Numbered from the stretch's first letter, positions 1 through 10,514 are shown. The stretch is DNA of 64,000 bases from Strigops habroptila (GCF_004027225.2 NC_044278.2:95596743-95660742), one strand, 5' to 3'. Numbers and translations are program-made. Notes: generated by a model not told the origin, from the letters alone.

Positions 1-693
1 TGACATATGAGGGCTTTTAGTACCCTTTCCCATTCAGGTCTTTAATATAGGAGACTGGTGAGGGTTTGAATCACCGTAATTTTTGGTTATTTTATGTGGA
101 GATATCATACAGCATGAGAACTCCTTTAAGAGGGATCTTCCCAGCTGGATTAGCCTTTTGACATTCAGTAGGCACTGCTAACTAGGCACCTTGCCTCTGG
201 AACTGTGATTTTTGTATTTTGAAAAGACAAAGACACAGTTAAACAAAATGTTGCTAAACACTTACTTCAGATCTTAGATTTAGACTTTTTGTAACCTTAG
301 TATATGTAGCCTTGGGACATCCTGTAACCATTATTTTGTCTCTTAGATGCAGTGAGAGGTAGGAAAGTTTTATTTGTCCCTATGTTAGGATCGAAAAGCC
401 ATTGGTGAAATTCTAAGCCAGGGACAGAATTATGGCCCGAGTTTCAGCTCTCATTTCCAAACCCTGGCCAAAACACCATCCATCTTCCATCTTGATATAG
501 ATTTAACATCAGCTTTATGATTTAACTTTAAATGTCTGTAGGAACAGTAACTAGCAATCTGCACTCAGATGGTAGGATGAAAGAGAGAGCAATTATATTC
601 TTTAATGTGTTAATCAATCCAGTTTATTTAAGTTATGCTAAGTCACTTAAATGTTTTTGTTTTGTTTCGTTTTGTTTTTTCATTTATTTACAG
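1..693. other. AT-rich non-coding flank
   Basis: Nothing in this stretch reads as a conserved protein or RNA gene. The only point of note is the T-rich run at about 656-690, which leads into the acceptor-like CAG at 691-693 described in the next entry. Confidence 0.5.
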
Positions 694-783
694 GTCTACC
701 TTACCTGTAGTGTTGAGCTATCGTGATAGTTTGGTTTTTATGACTTGCATCAAGTGTGAATCTTTCAAAACCATGGATCAAAG
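694..783 (+). other. Candidate 90-nt internal exon (weak)
   Basis: A T-rich tract (about 656-690) ends in TTTATTTACAG at 683-693, a good 3' splice acceptor. Ninety bases later the sequence ATCAAAG is followed by GTAAGTT (784-790), a near-consensus donor. One frame is open across the whole interval, from base 695. It contains ATG at 740 and a second in-frame ATG at 773 in a strong Kozak context (ACCATGG), so the piece could also carry a start codon. I do not recognise the short peptide. A 90-nt interval is open by chance in at least one frame about half the time, so only the paired splice signals support the call. If real, it belongs to a plus-strand transcript, opposite to the minus-strand promoter model proposed for the CpG island. 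Confidence 0.2.
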
Positions 784-2465
784 GTAAGTTAATTCAATAA
801 TATTCTTATTTATATACATCCCTAAACATATTGTGCATTTACAGGGAAAGTTTTCATAATTGAAGACTCTGCTCTGTTGAGAAGCCACAGTCCTGAGTAA
901 ATGGTATTATGAAGTAGTATATGCTCCTGCAGAGAGCTCTGGGAGAGGTTTTCTCCCCGTGCTCTCCAATATACCATGTGAGGAAGTGTGCATACTGCTC
1001 CAGCTTTTAAAATAGTGCAACCTGATCCTTTCTTTACAGCTCAAAGGGTGGGGGTGGGGAGCAAAGGTGAAAGAATGGTAGCCCAGATCCTCCTTCCCAT
1101 TTTGGGTCTGGTTTTCTCTGTTGAGTGAAGAGAGCATTAAATGTGCATGACCATTATGAGGAAGGACCTCTCACCCTTCACAGTTCTTGTGACATAGGCC
1201 AGGTTTAATCTAGTCCGTGTTAGGAGAAAAGAAGTACACTTACAGGGTTATAATGAGCTTCCCCCTCATTTTCATTTTCCCTCACTGGTATGTAAATCAT
1301 AGCTTGTAAGGGATAAAAATCTGTAGGAGTTACGAAACCAAAGTGATTGCACTAATGTGGAGCTCCTTCTAGTTAGTCTGCAGTGTTTATCACAGTGTTT
1401 AGTGTTGTAAAAATAAAAATGGAGTAAACTCCAAATCAAAAGAGACCATCTGACATTTTTCCAACCAACTACAAAAGGTAAAATTGATAAACTGAAGTAA
1501 ATTACTAAACAAATCTGTCCAAACAAACATGGGCAATGTGCAAGTCAGGAAATCAGCTTCTTGGAGTTTCACTTGTGGGTAGGGATTTAGAAGTTATCCA
1601 GATATAGTAGTTCATGGATTTAACTTGGAAAGACTACCAAAATTAATATTTAGTCAGTGGTTGTGACAGCCAATCAGTACACTGTCATACAGTGGAATCT
1701 CTGTGAAATGTATTATTTTATAAGAAAGGATGTTCATGCACATATCACATTCAGCCAGAAACAAGGATACTAAGAGTCCTGAAAAAGTACAGTGGTTTCG
1801 ATATTCTGTTTTGCCAGCTAGTGTTGCCTAGTTTTCGGCATGTTTATTTTTTGCTTCCTTGGGCAGTCTAAAGGACATATTTCTCATCTGATTTCCTAAC
1901 TTCCATTCATCTTTTACAAAATATTTATTTGTAGCTGTAATCCAAGCTGAGAGCACTTCTTTAGTCTGTGTGAGGTGTATCTTGTGTACGTATTATGTAC
2001 ACATTTTAAAGTAATGCCCTGATTAACTAATATCATCTATACATATGCAGTACTCATAATGTTAACTGTACATGTAGAAAATATTCATGAAAACTACTAC
2101 AGTACTTCAAAATATTCTGAAAAATGTATTACTTTTTATAAAGCATTAATGCCAAACTTGAAAACTGTTCTGTTAGACATCCATCAGTATAGCTAGAGAC
2201 CCACAATCCAGAAGTAAGGTTCAAGAGAAGGAACTGGGGAAAACAGTACTTCTTCTCAGATAGTGGAAATGAAACCTGCGTAAAGATTTCTCCAAGAATG
2301 CTATCAGTCTTCAGTTAGAAGGGTCACGCTATCACTGGCTAGCTGCTGGAAGGAAGAGAGAGTTTTCTTTTCTTTCCCACTTTCCATAAAACACCAGTTA
2401 CTATAAAAGGATAGCTGGAGCTGTGCTGCTTTCTTCCTGTGCCTCGGGCTCCATTTCTAAAACTT

Positions 2466-2482
2466 CCCCCCCCCCCCCCCCC
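2466..2482 (+). repeat. Poly-C run of 17
   Basis: Seventeen consecutive C residues sit in otherwise AT-rich sequence. The complementary G17 can form G-quadruplex-like structures, and the exact length is prone to sequencing error. Confidence 0.95.
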
Positions 2483-4148
2483 GTATCTTATCCATTGTGA
2501 ATAACTACTGCACTTTCCTGCTGTTAATAGTTTTGACATATGGCTGCAACAATATAAAATGGACATTTCAGATAACTTAAGAGCTGGGTACAGGCTTCTA
2601 AAAAGCAGTAACTGGACTTGCAGTCTTGTTAGTTATGCATGGCTGCTGCTTGTTAAAGTGCTACTGTGCAAAAGCTGAAACACTGGAACTGCTTGCTTGG
2701 AGAACCAGGAAGACTATGCTGTCTGTATCAGTCAAATTTCCAAATGTAAGTTAGTAACACCCTTCACAACTGAAAAGGTAGAAACGTGTTTAGAGTTTTA
2801 AATGAAGGCTGTGGAAATTCATAACGCAGGCCTTTACGGTCATGAGAGAAAACTGCTTGTTATCATTAGGAATTATGAGGCTGCGTTTTTTAAAAGAAGT
2901 GGGGCTGAAGTACAGAGTTACATTAAAAAAATTAAAAGTATCAGACAACCAAATGGTACAGTCAGAACCGTCACAGATACAATACTGCAGCAGTAGTAGA
3001 CTGGTAATCTTTTTCAAGTGTGAAAAGGGAAAGGGATGGTCAGTCAGATGATCATGCTCCAAATTACTCATTTGTGTAATTCAGGTAATCAAAAGAAAAG
3101 CAGACTTAGAAAAATTAGTAGTAAACAAGCCTTATTTTTATAAAACAAACAAACAAAAATTATCTTGATCTTGCAGACCTGAAAAGCCTTTGTATTGTAA
3201 CATAAAAATAAATGAAAACTACATACAGCATATATTAAAATCCGGGTTTCAACCTCCCAGTGCGTTAATACAGTTTCACTTTTCTTTGCGCTGTAGTAAC
3301 CCAACTCTAGTCTCCAATGCTGTTAGATAGCTAAACCAGAAGGGGCTACCAGTGTGAGAAGATACATGTGTGTGCATACATATCTATGTACCTCCTTTCT
3401 TAACGGATTAATGTAAGACATACATATATTACAAAGAAAGTATGCTGCAAATTTGTTCGCTGAACACTAGTACCTTTACATGTGGGATGTTGAACTGACA
3501 GTTGTTTATCATCTCTGTGAGTGTGACAGATCTGCTGAGCAACTAATACTGACCCCAAGGCCAGAATTTGAGAGCGAAGTGGGTTTGCAGTACACAGAAA
3601 CTTAGCTCATAGTGACGGGAGTTGGTTCCAGTTTCTGTGCCTCAGTCTATGAGCCACGTCCCTACCCAAGCTGCCTTTCCAAATCGCCTACTACACCCAC
3701 CCACCTTTTGTTTTCAGAAAACGGACAGAGTTGCAGTTTGCTTTATACTCTCACCACTCTGATTTCTTTCTGTAACAAGCTCCCGAGCTGCAGAAGCAGC
3801 CTGGCAGCAGCACTCGAGCTCCAAGCACAGCAGAATTAGGGAGCCCTCCAGGAGCCAGTTAGAGCTCTCGGTCACTGGCCAACCCATTGCTTGTAGAAGT
3901 TAGCATGCTTCAGTTGACATTGATCCCTCAAGGGACTAGCTACCAGCTAAACAAAACTGGAACACAGGGCTAGCGAAGCATACATTCTCGGTGACCCTGT
4001 GTCAGGACCTGTGATCCTGTTGTAAAAGCCAGCTATGTTACCTCCTTGCCCTCTGAGACTCCCAGGGAATCCCCAAGTAAATGAGGGGGGAGTTACATCT
4101 CCTTCGTGTCTCCGTCCCAGCCTCTTTTGTTTGTTTTTCAGTTTGGGG

Positions 4149-4175
4149 TTTTTTTTTTTTTTTTTTTTTTTTTTT
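4149..4175 (+). repeat. Poly-T run of 27
   Basis: Uninterrupted T27 followed by GTTTTTG. It could be the A-tail of a minus-strand retroposed sequence, but I do not recognise a body on the right-hand side, so it is listed as a simple repeat. Confidence 0.9.
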
Positions 4176-5340
4176 GTTTTTGTAAAAAGAGGTGATGGAA
4201 TACTTTAAAAAGGCCTATTTGTTCCCTTATGAAGGCTTACTACAACAAAGCAAGAATAATTTGCCCCATTAATTATAGATAATGGAAAATGTGTAAGTAT
4301 CTACGTGGTTAAAGAAGTGAGCAGCGTACTGTCATTGACGGTATCACGGCTGTTGCATACAGCCTGGAAAGGCAGACGCGCTTGAGTTTTACCAGTGGGT
4401 TAGAATATTTAGAAGCCAGGAGACCTATAAAGTCAAACTATTAAATACACCGAGGGTAGAAATGCTCGTTTGCTTGTGCAGAGGAAATAGAGCAAAGATA
4501 CACCACAGCAGCGAGAGCTAGCAGGACAAAGGAGATACTATTGACTCATTCCAGACTGCCGACTTAGCAGCTCAACTTTGTTTCCTTTTAACTTTTGTAA
4601 CAGTAGGAGCTCAAAGCTTCTCAGTCTATTTTCTGCACAAATAGAAACACCCAGACTTCAAAAAGTAACACACTTTGAAGAAACCCAAACCATTAACACA
4701 TGAAAAACTGTGTGTGCTGCTAAACAGGGCTTCACGGTTCCTTGGATTTTGCAGTGAGTAAATGCTGATCTTTTAGTAATAATTTTACCCTGCTGCATTC
4801 TGGCAAACAATTCTCGACACGTATCAGTTTGTAAAACACTTTTTTTGTTGGTTTTAGTGTGATATGGATTTATTGACTTTGCAGTGGGTAAGTACTACTT
4901 CAATATTTTCACAGACTGAGTAAACCCCCCACAACACACGCTTTTCCTCCCCCCAAGTAGCATATTGCAACAAGTTTCTGACCCTATAACATTGCACTAG
5001 TAACACTGGGGGAAGCAGACAATGTGTGAAACCGAGATTTTGTCCTCGGTGCTTAAATGTATTTCTCATTAAATATGTATCTGTGTATATAAAAAATAGC
5101 TTTTTATTGTCCACTCTGGACAATGACGTGTTCAGGGCCACCGATGTGGCATTTTCTCTGTGCCAACCCCACCAGGAGCATGTTTCAGGCAGGGAACCAG
5201 CACTTCGTGTCCCCACTTGCTCCCAGAGGGGATGCGCCAGGCTTAGGTGGGGGTTTAACTTCACACATCTGCCCCGTTTACAAACACGCTTCACCTCTCT
5301 CTCGCAAGAAATCGCTTCTCGACCGCGTAGCATGCGCTCG

Positions 5341-5380
5341 AAACGTCATAAAACGTCACAAAACGTCATAAACGCCAATC
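5341..5380. promoter_or_regulatory. Triple ACGTCA (half-CRE) array plus CCAAT box
   Basis: Three tandem decamers of the form AAACGTCAYA occupy 5341-5350, 5351-5360 and 5361-5370. They place ACGTCA at 5343, 5353 and 5363, exactly one helical turn apart. A CCAAT box follows at about 5375-5379. On the minus strand this reads ATTGG followed by three TGACGT half sites. ATF/CREB-type factors bind TGACG, and NF-Y binds CCAAT and often cooperates with such sites. The array lies at the lower-coordinate edge of the CpG island. Occupancy is inference; the repeated motif and its spacing are seen directly. Confidence 0.6.
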
Positions 5381-5563
5381 AATCGGCAGCACCTAAACCA
5401 CCTTCGTACCGGAGCGTCTAAGTTCGGTTTAACTTTTGAAGTATTTAGTCTTAGGCTCGGCTTTCCAACACACCACCACCACCCCCCCTCCCAAACCAGG
5501 CGGGGCCCCCGTGTTCTGGCCTCGGCGTCGGGGTCCGCGGCCCCCCCCCGTTGGTGAGGCGGG

Positions 5564-5585
5564 CTGTCAATCATGCGACGTCACA
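5564..5585. promoter_or_regulatory. PBX-MEIS-like site next to a CRE-like site
   Basis: CTGTCAATCA at 5564-5573 is the reverse complement of TGATTGACAG, the classical composite PBX-MEIS recognition sequence. Five bases further on, GACGTCAC at 5578-5585 matches seven of eight bases of the CRE palindrome TGACGTCA. Together with the array at 5341 this makes four CRE-type motifs within about 250 bp. Binding is inferred only. Confidence 0.45.
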
Positions 5586-5621
5586 ATACGCCTGTGTGAG
5601 CGCTGTAAACAGTCGGCGGGC

Positions 5622-5636
5622 GTGTGTGTGTGTGTG
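5622..5636 (+). repeat. (GT)n microsatellite
   Basis: Short alternating GT run inside the CpG island, just before the large inverted repeat at 5645. Alternating purine-pyrimidine tracts can adopt Z-DNA. Confidence 0.9.
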
Positions 5637-5644
5637 AATGACGC

Positions 5645-5729
5645 GGGGGCGCGCCTCAACCCCCCCCCCAGCCCCCGGATCGGGCGTGCGATCCGGGGGC
5701 TGGGAGGGGGGGGGTTGAGGCGCGCCCCC
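5645..5729. repeat. Near-perfect GC-rich inverted repeat, arms about 38-40 bp
   Basis: The left arm (5645-5682) and right arm (5689-5729) are reverse complements apart from a slippage-type difference in the poly-C/poly-G part. They are separated by a six-base loop, GGCGTG (5683-5688). The stem contains an inner CCCCCGGATCG block, a run of C/G and an outer CTCAA followed by GGCGCGCC-type sequence. In RNA or single-stranded DNA this would form a very stable hairpin. Its function is unknown. It lies about 730 bp downstream of the minus-strand donor at 6459, so in that gene model it would fall in the first intron. Confidence 0.9.
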
Positions 5730-6111
5730 CTTGTTTCCCTGCGCGCATGGTAGCGGCACTAAAGGTAGCATCACTGGAGCAGGGGATGATGTAATTCTCC
5801 CTCCGGCCAGTAACTGCCTGCGCTTGCACCGATCCGACTGGCAAAGGGGAAGGGGGGGTGTGTTGTTTTACGCGTGATCGTATCAGCATCTCCTCAGCGC
5901 GCCCCCCCCCCTTTAAACCCAGCTCCGCTCACCTCCCCCCCACCCTTCTTCCTTGTGGGGGGAAGGGGTTTGAGAGGGGGGAGCCCCGAGGCGTGTGTGC
6001 AGGGTAAACACGCCGGTGAGCGCGGCGCCGAGCGGTAAACAAGTCTAAGGTGCCCTCCGCCGCACGGCAACTTGCTGCGGGCGGGGTGTTGTTCTTCCCC
6101 CCACCCCCCCG

Positions 6112-6138
6112 CGCACACACACCCGCACACACACACAC
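6112..6138 (+). repeat. (CA)n microsatellite, interrupted
   Basis: Two CA runs separated by CCCG inside the CpG island. It is a simple repeat with no further signal. Confidence 0.85.
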
Positions 6139-6459
6139 TTCCCCCTAACAAAAGCCCGTTTAATAGCAGCGTCAGCTTTTGTTCGGCGGGCAGCGGCAAG
6201 CGTCCCCGCTCCCGATCACCTTATTTCACCGGGTCGTGCTTCCCCCCACACCCCGTCCAAATCCGCGGGTCCCCCCGCGCCGTCCCCCGTGCGCGCAACC
6301 CCTGCGCTAACCGCCTCTAACAGCCCCCCGCCCGTCCCCGAAGCGCCTGATTCCTCCTGCCCGCTCTCTGGGGCTGCAGGCAGGTAGGCGAGCAGGCAGC
6401 CCCCCGTTCCCGTTCCCGTCCCCCCCCCGTAGAAAAAGCAGTAGTTAAAGGGCACTTAC

Positions 6460-6712
6460 TGTCAGAAGAGGAGGGGAGGAAGCCGTTCTATCGGTGCAAA
6501 AGCAAAATAGCCACTCGCAGGACGTTGCCAGCATAGGAGACAGCGAGGAAAAAAAATATAAATAATCTTCCAGTAGCGTGTGTGTTGAGGGGGGGAGGAG
6601 GGAGGATTCGCCTTTTAACCGGAGAAAAATAAAATCAAAAAATAACCGTGTGTGTCCCGTCCCCCCCCCCTCACCCCCCGGTTGCCTTTTTTGTGCAGTT
6701 TCAGCAAAGCTG
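6460..6712 (-). other. Putative alternative first exon B (minus strand)
   Basis: On the minus strand the sequence CTTCTGACA is followed by GTAAGTGCC (6459 down to 6451), a strong 5' splice site. About 250 bases upstream on the same strand lies CTATAAATAG (6747-6738), a good TATA element, which would place a start near 6,710. This gives a first exon of roughly 250 nt. Within it, a minus-strand ATG at about 6,532 opens a frame that runs into the donor, but its Kozak context is poor and I recognise no protein. The exon may therefore be untranslated. The start position is inferred from the usual TATA-to-start distance of about 30 bp. The acceptor it would join was not identified. Confidence 0.3.
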
Positions 6713-6737
6713 CGAGGAAGTTGGTCCTTTTGTTCCA

Positions 6738-6747
6738 CTATTTATAG
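6738..6747 (-). promoter_or_regulatory. TATA-box-like or MEF2-like element
   Basis: The plus strand reads CTATTTATAG, which fits the MEF2 consensus YTAWWWWTAR. The minus strand reads CTATAAATAG, a good TATA box. It stands out as an isolated AT island in CpG-rich DNA and is correctly placed to start transcription into the minus-strand exon ending at 6,460. The two readings cannot be separated from sequence alone. Confidence 0.4.
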
Positions 6748-6870
6748 ATTGCGTCAACATTGCGAAAAGGAGAAGGCGGAGCGGTGGCACTTACTCCTCG
6801 CCGAGGGGGGGTGGTGGTGGTGGAAGATATCGGGGTGGAGAGGCGGGCCGGGGGGGGAAAGGAGGGGAGG

Positions 6871-6894
6871 ACGGACAGACAGACGGACAGACAG
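6871..6894 (+). repeat. Short GACG/GACA tetramer repeat
   Basis: A short degenerate tetranucleotide array made of ACGG and ACAG units. On the minus strand it reads CTGTCTGTCCG-type sequence and would lie in putative exon A. Confidence 0.75.
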
Positions 6895-7029
6895 CATACA
6901 AGCGGCCTCGGCGCTCTCCCCACCCGCCGCCCCGAGCACCGCGGGAGGAACCGGGCGGAGCGGCGGCGGGGAGAACCGCGCTGCTTCCCCGCCCGGTTGC
7001 CGCTGCCGCACAGCACCGCCCCGCGGGCA

Positions 7030-7095
7030 GCGAGGAGAGACGCGCTGAACCGAGCGGCGGAGCCGCGCCGCTCGGTTCTGCGCGTCTCTCCTCGC
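7030..7095. repeat. Near-perfect GC-rich inverted repeat, 30-bp arms
   Basis: The left arm 7030-7059 and right arm 7066-7095 are reverse complements with one mismatch. The loop is six bases, GAGCCG (7060-7065). The stem contains GCGAGGAGAGACGCGC on the left and GCGCGTCTCTCCTCGC on the right. A 30-bp stem with a tiny loop is not expected by chance, and this is the second such structure within 1.4 kb. It could form a cruciform in DNA or a hairpin in RNA from either strand. It resembles no microRNA precursor I recognise. Confidence 0.92.
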
Positions 7096-10000
7096 CGGTA
7101 ACCTCCACTTCCATCCCCCGGTAGAACCTGTTGCGAGCCCCTCGGTTGGGAGCTCCGAGTGCAGGTGCACGCACCCGTACAACCCCATTTTCTTTCCGAA
7201 GTGGGCGAAGGGTTAATCCGGGAAAAACATTTTAACAACCAGCGGGTCGTGAAAGTTTGAACTGGGGAAGGAATGGGGGGGTTAAGGGGAGTGGTGTGTG
7301 TGTGTAACCGGCGCTTTTTTTGGCCGAAGGCCAATGTTTCTAAACTGAATGTAAACAAAGAAAACTGCAAACACCAGAGGAGGGCCTTCCACCGCCGCCG
7401 AGGCTGGGGAACGGGTTCCCAAACGGGTTCTGAGCCTAGACTACCTTCCCCCCCCTCCACGCCCGGTTCCCTCTCCCCGTCCTGAGCGCCTCCGGGCACC
7501 CCGGCCGCCGCCCTCGGGTGCCGCGGGGCGGGGGAGCTTTCCGCCGGCGGGGCCGGGCAGGGCAGCGAGCCTCAAAAAAACAACCCAGCACACACACAAA
7601 GTCTTCGGGTTTTTTTTGCTTTCAACTCGGGTCTTGTGGGGGTTTTTAGGGTTTTGTTTTGAGAGCGAAGGCTGGCCCCTCCCGCCCCGGGAGGAAGAGC
7701 CGCCGTGCCCCGGGCGGGCGGGCGGGCGGAGGCCGGGGCCGGGCTTGCCCGAGCCTGCCCGAGCGCTCCCGGCTCCGGCCTCGGGGCTCCGCGGAGCCGC
7801 TGGTGCTGCTGCTTGGAGAAACATCCGCGGGGCTCCTGCTCCGACGGCGAAACCGTCTATGTTTAGACGGGGAAGTCCTCGGCCGCTGGCACGACGGCCG
7901 GGTCTGGGGAGCAGCGGGAGGGAAGGGGAAGGCAGGGAGCCTGCGCGACCGTGACACCGGGTGTGCGATCACCCCAAAACACCCGCGAAGGACACACGGG
8001 GCATGCGTGCGCCCGGCAGAAATACAGCCCTCGGTCGGGACGAGTTTTGGGTTATCTTTTTCCCCCACTCCTCGCTTTTGTGAATTCTATGGGCGGATGA
8101 TTTCCCCTCTTAGTTATGCTTCGTGACAGCGGCTGCCTTCCCGGTGATGCTTTTCTGGGGAAGAGTGGGAGTCCCTCGGAAATGTCCCCAGCCCGCTCAC
8201 GGCCCCTGCCTGCTGCAGCGCTGGGGAGCGGAGGTGACGGCTGGAGACACCTCCGAGGGGTTAAAATCCAGTCCCTGAATGCCCTGCCTGTCCTGGAGCG
8301 TCCCCTCATCCCGGGCTTGCCTCTTCTCCGCAGCTCCGCGCTTCGCGGCGAGGTCTCCGTCCCGCTTCGCTGCTCTTGCGACAGGACACGGCGCTTGCTC
8401 ATCCTCCGTGGGGACTGCGGCTCCTCTTCTCCCGCTCTGCTATGGGGAAAAAATAAAAAATAATAAAATAGAGGAGGAACAAAAAAGAAAATAACGAAAA
8501 TCGCCCAGTTGGAAGACGGACAGTGCTCGGTGTCGCTCAAAAGACGGATCGTCTTTTGCGCACAAAACCCGTGGCCAAAGGGAACTCTGTTAATAGCCCT
8601 TTAAGTGATGGTGTAGAAACTGACTGGTGGTGGAAAGTAGTAACTAGTGGTAATAAAGAATAGATCCAAACTACGAGCCGTGAATAAGCCTTCCTGGAAA
8701 GAGCCGCGCTGAATGGGGAGCAGGGAGGCGATTCGCTTGCTGCTTCTCTAAATCTAGAAGAAAATGGGAGTGTGACGCTCTGGCACAAGCTTTCTTTAGA
8801 AAAAACCCCAAAACAACAAACCCACTGCTGTGAGATAAAAAATTAACAAAATAAATGAACGTAGGGGTGTGCTGGCAGTGGCTAGGGAGGGCAGGGGCGG
8901 GAGGTGAGACGCTCAGAGCCGGGGGCTGAACCTCGGCAGGAGCCCCGGCGCTCAGGAACGTTGCAACAGCACGTTGGGAGCCTTGAAAGAAAAGCTGAAT
9001 TGTTCGAACTTGGGTACCTTCAGGGAACTCGTTCTGACCTACATCGCTCCTCCGAGTCAGCAGCGGCAGCCTCGGCCCCGGCGGCTCCGGCCGCGCTCCC
9101 GCGGGCGCCCCCCTTCCCCTCCCTTCCCTTCCCCCGCCGCTTCCCGGGTTTACAAATAAACCCGCCTGGATCGAGACGGTTTCACTTCTGCCGGCAGGAA
9201 TACCTCCGCCTTCTGGGGTGGTTGGGGTTTGTTGGAGTTTTCTTTTTCTTTTTTAGTTTTTGGGTGTTTTTTCCCCCAGGTTTGCGGGCAGAGCAGTGTG
9301 TCTGCCTCGGGGCTGGTTTACCGGCTGGTCTGTGAAGGGAAAAGATAATTTAAACGGACTACAAAGTTGGTTCTTTCCCCAAGTTTTGACGAGCTATACT
9401 TCATTTTCCGCAGGGTTACCGATTGTTTCCTGCACCGAGCAATAGGTGCCTTATAGGGAAAAGTTACTACGTGTTGCACATTGCACTTAAGATAGAGAAG
9501 GAAATTGTATTTCTTATCAAAACCTTACCAAACAGCTTTCCATATTCCTTCCGTAATCTAATATGAAAGTAGCAACGATTAAGCTCCCAATGTCCACATT
9601 CTCAATACTCATATTTTAACCCAGCTCGGACAGTTAACCGGAGTTTTTATTGAACGCTCGGCACCAGGGGAAGAACCAAGAGCGTTTTACCATCTTGATT
9701 CAAGTAATCTTTGCGCGGCGTTACCGCATCGATCCAGCCAGGCGAGGGGCTGTGGAAATCACCCAGCCAGCTTGCTTTTATATTTAAAATGACGAATCGA
9801 AGTGAAATGACCTAAAAAAACCCCAACATCGCCTTTGGAAAAGAAGCGGTGGGTGCCTTTCCCTTGCCGCCTCCTCCCCCAATTCTCACTTCGTATTTAC
9901 GGACACGCCGTTGATAGCAAAGTGAAACGACAAAACTCGACTCCAAGCGCCTGGATTTTCTGGTCAGGCGTTTGCCGGGGTTACACACCGCTCCGAGCGC

Positions 10001-10514
10001 CGCTTCTGCTGTTATCATCATTATTCCTCATACCTTTTTGAAAACTTTTAGGGGTGTATTGGCCAAGTACGGCAACTCCCCACATTTCGAAATGGGACGG
10101 AGAAATTAAATCCAATTTCCTATGTATTTTAAAAAAGAAACTTTCCCAACAGTGATGGGGAGATGATTTGACTCTCTTTACTAACAACTTTTAGCAGCGG
10201 TGCGTTTTCCCTCAACAGTGATATTTCAGTCTCCCTTCTTAAGAAAACCAGCGAAATTTGGAGTCAGCGATCGAAAGCGGCTCCCGGTGCCCCTCAGCGG
10301 GGAGCGGGGCGGGAAAACGCCGGCTCTGGGTTTGGGGCTCGGGGAAGGGCTGGTTTCGGTGGAGAGGTGGCCCCTCGCCAAGCCCCGTTTCCCTCCCAGC
10401 TGCGTTTGCAGCTGGAGTCGGGGGGACGTGGGGACGAGCCACGGTGGCGCAGACGCCTCCGGGCGAGTGCTGCCAACCCTCGCCAAAGAAAGTCAGCGCC
10501 TTCCCCTCCTGATT

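Larger units (their letters stand above)
784..5200. other. Non-coding AT-rich region, no gene seen
   Basis: I find no reading frame with recognisable similarity, no tRNA or rRNA, and no clear young transposon. Short microsatellite-like runs are listed separately. The sequence becomes more CpG-rich from about 5,000 onward as it approaches the island. The 159-codon minus-strand frame at 4,854-5,333 has no recognisable domain and is probably chance. Confidence 0.5.
6795..7110 (-). other. Putative alternative first exon A (minus strand)
   Basis: The minus strand carries GGCGAGGA followed by GTAAGTGCC (6794 down to 6786), the same nine intronic bases as the donor at 6,459. An exon ending here would begin somewhere above about 7,100; no TATA element is visible, as is usual for CpG promoters, and the upper boundary given is arbitrary. 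The exon would include the 30-bp-arm inverted repeat at 7030-7095, giving a stable hairpin in the 5' untranslated region. No recognisable coding sequence is present. Confidence 0.28.

Noticed and set aside
6738-7499. 253-codon minus-strand open frame in the CpG island
   Set aside because: It opens at GTG rather than ATG, is low-complexity Arg/Pro/Ser/Gly-rich as expected from GC-rich DNA, has competing open frames on both strands, and shows no recognisable domain.
8904-9335. 143-codon Ala/Pro/Arg-rich frame
   Set aside because: Low complexity, ends in a Phe run from a T-rich tract, no similarity recognised.
9697-9712. TTCAAGTAATCT as a miR-26-like seed
   Set aside because: The match to the mature microRNA stops after the first part and no hairpin partner is present.
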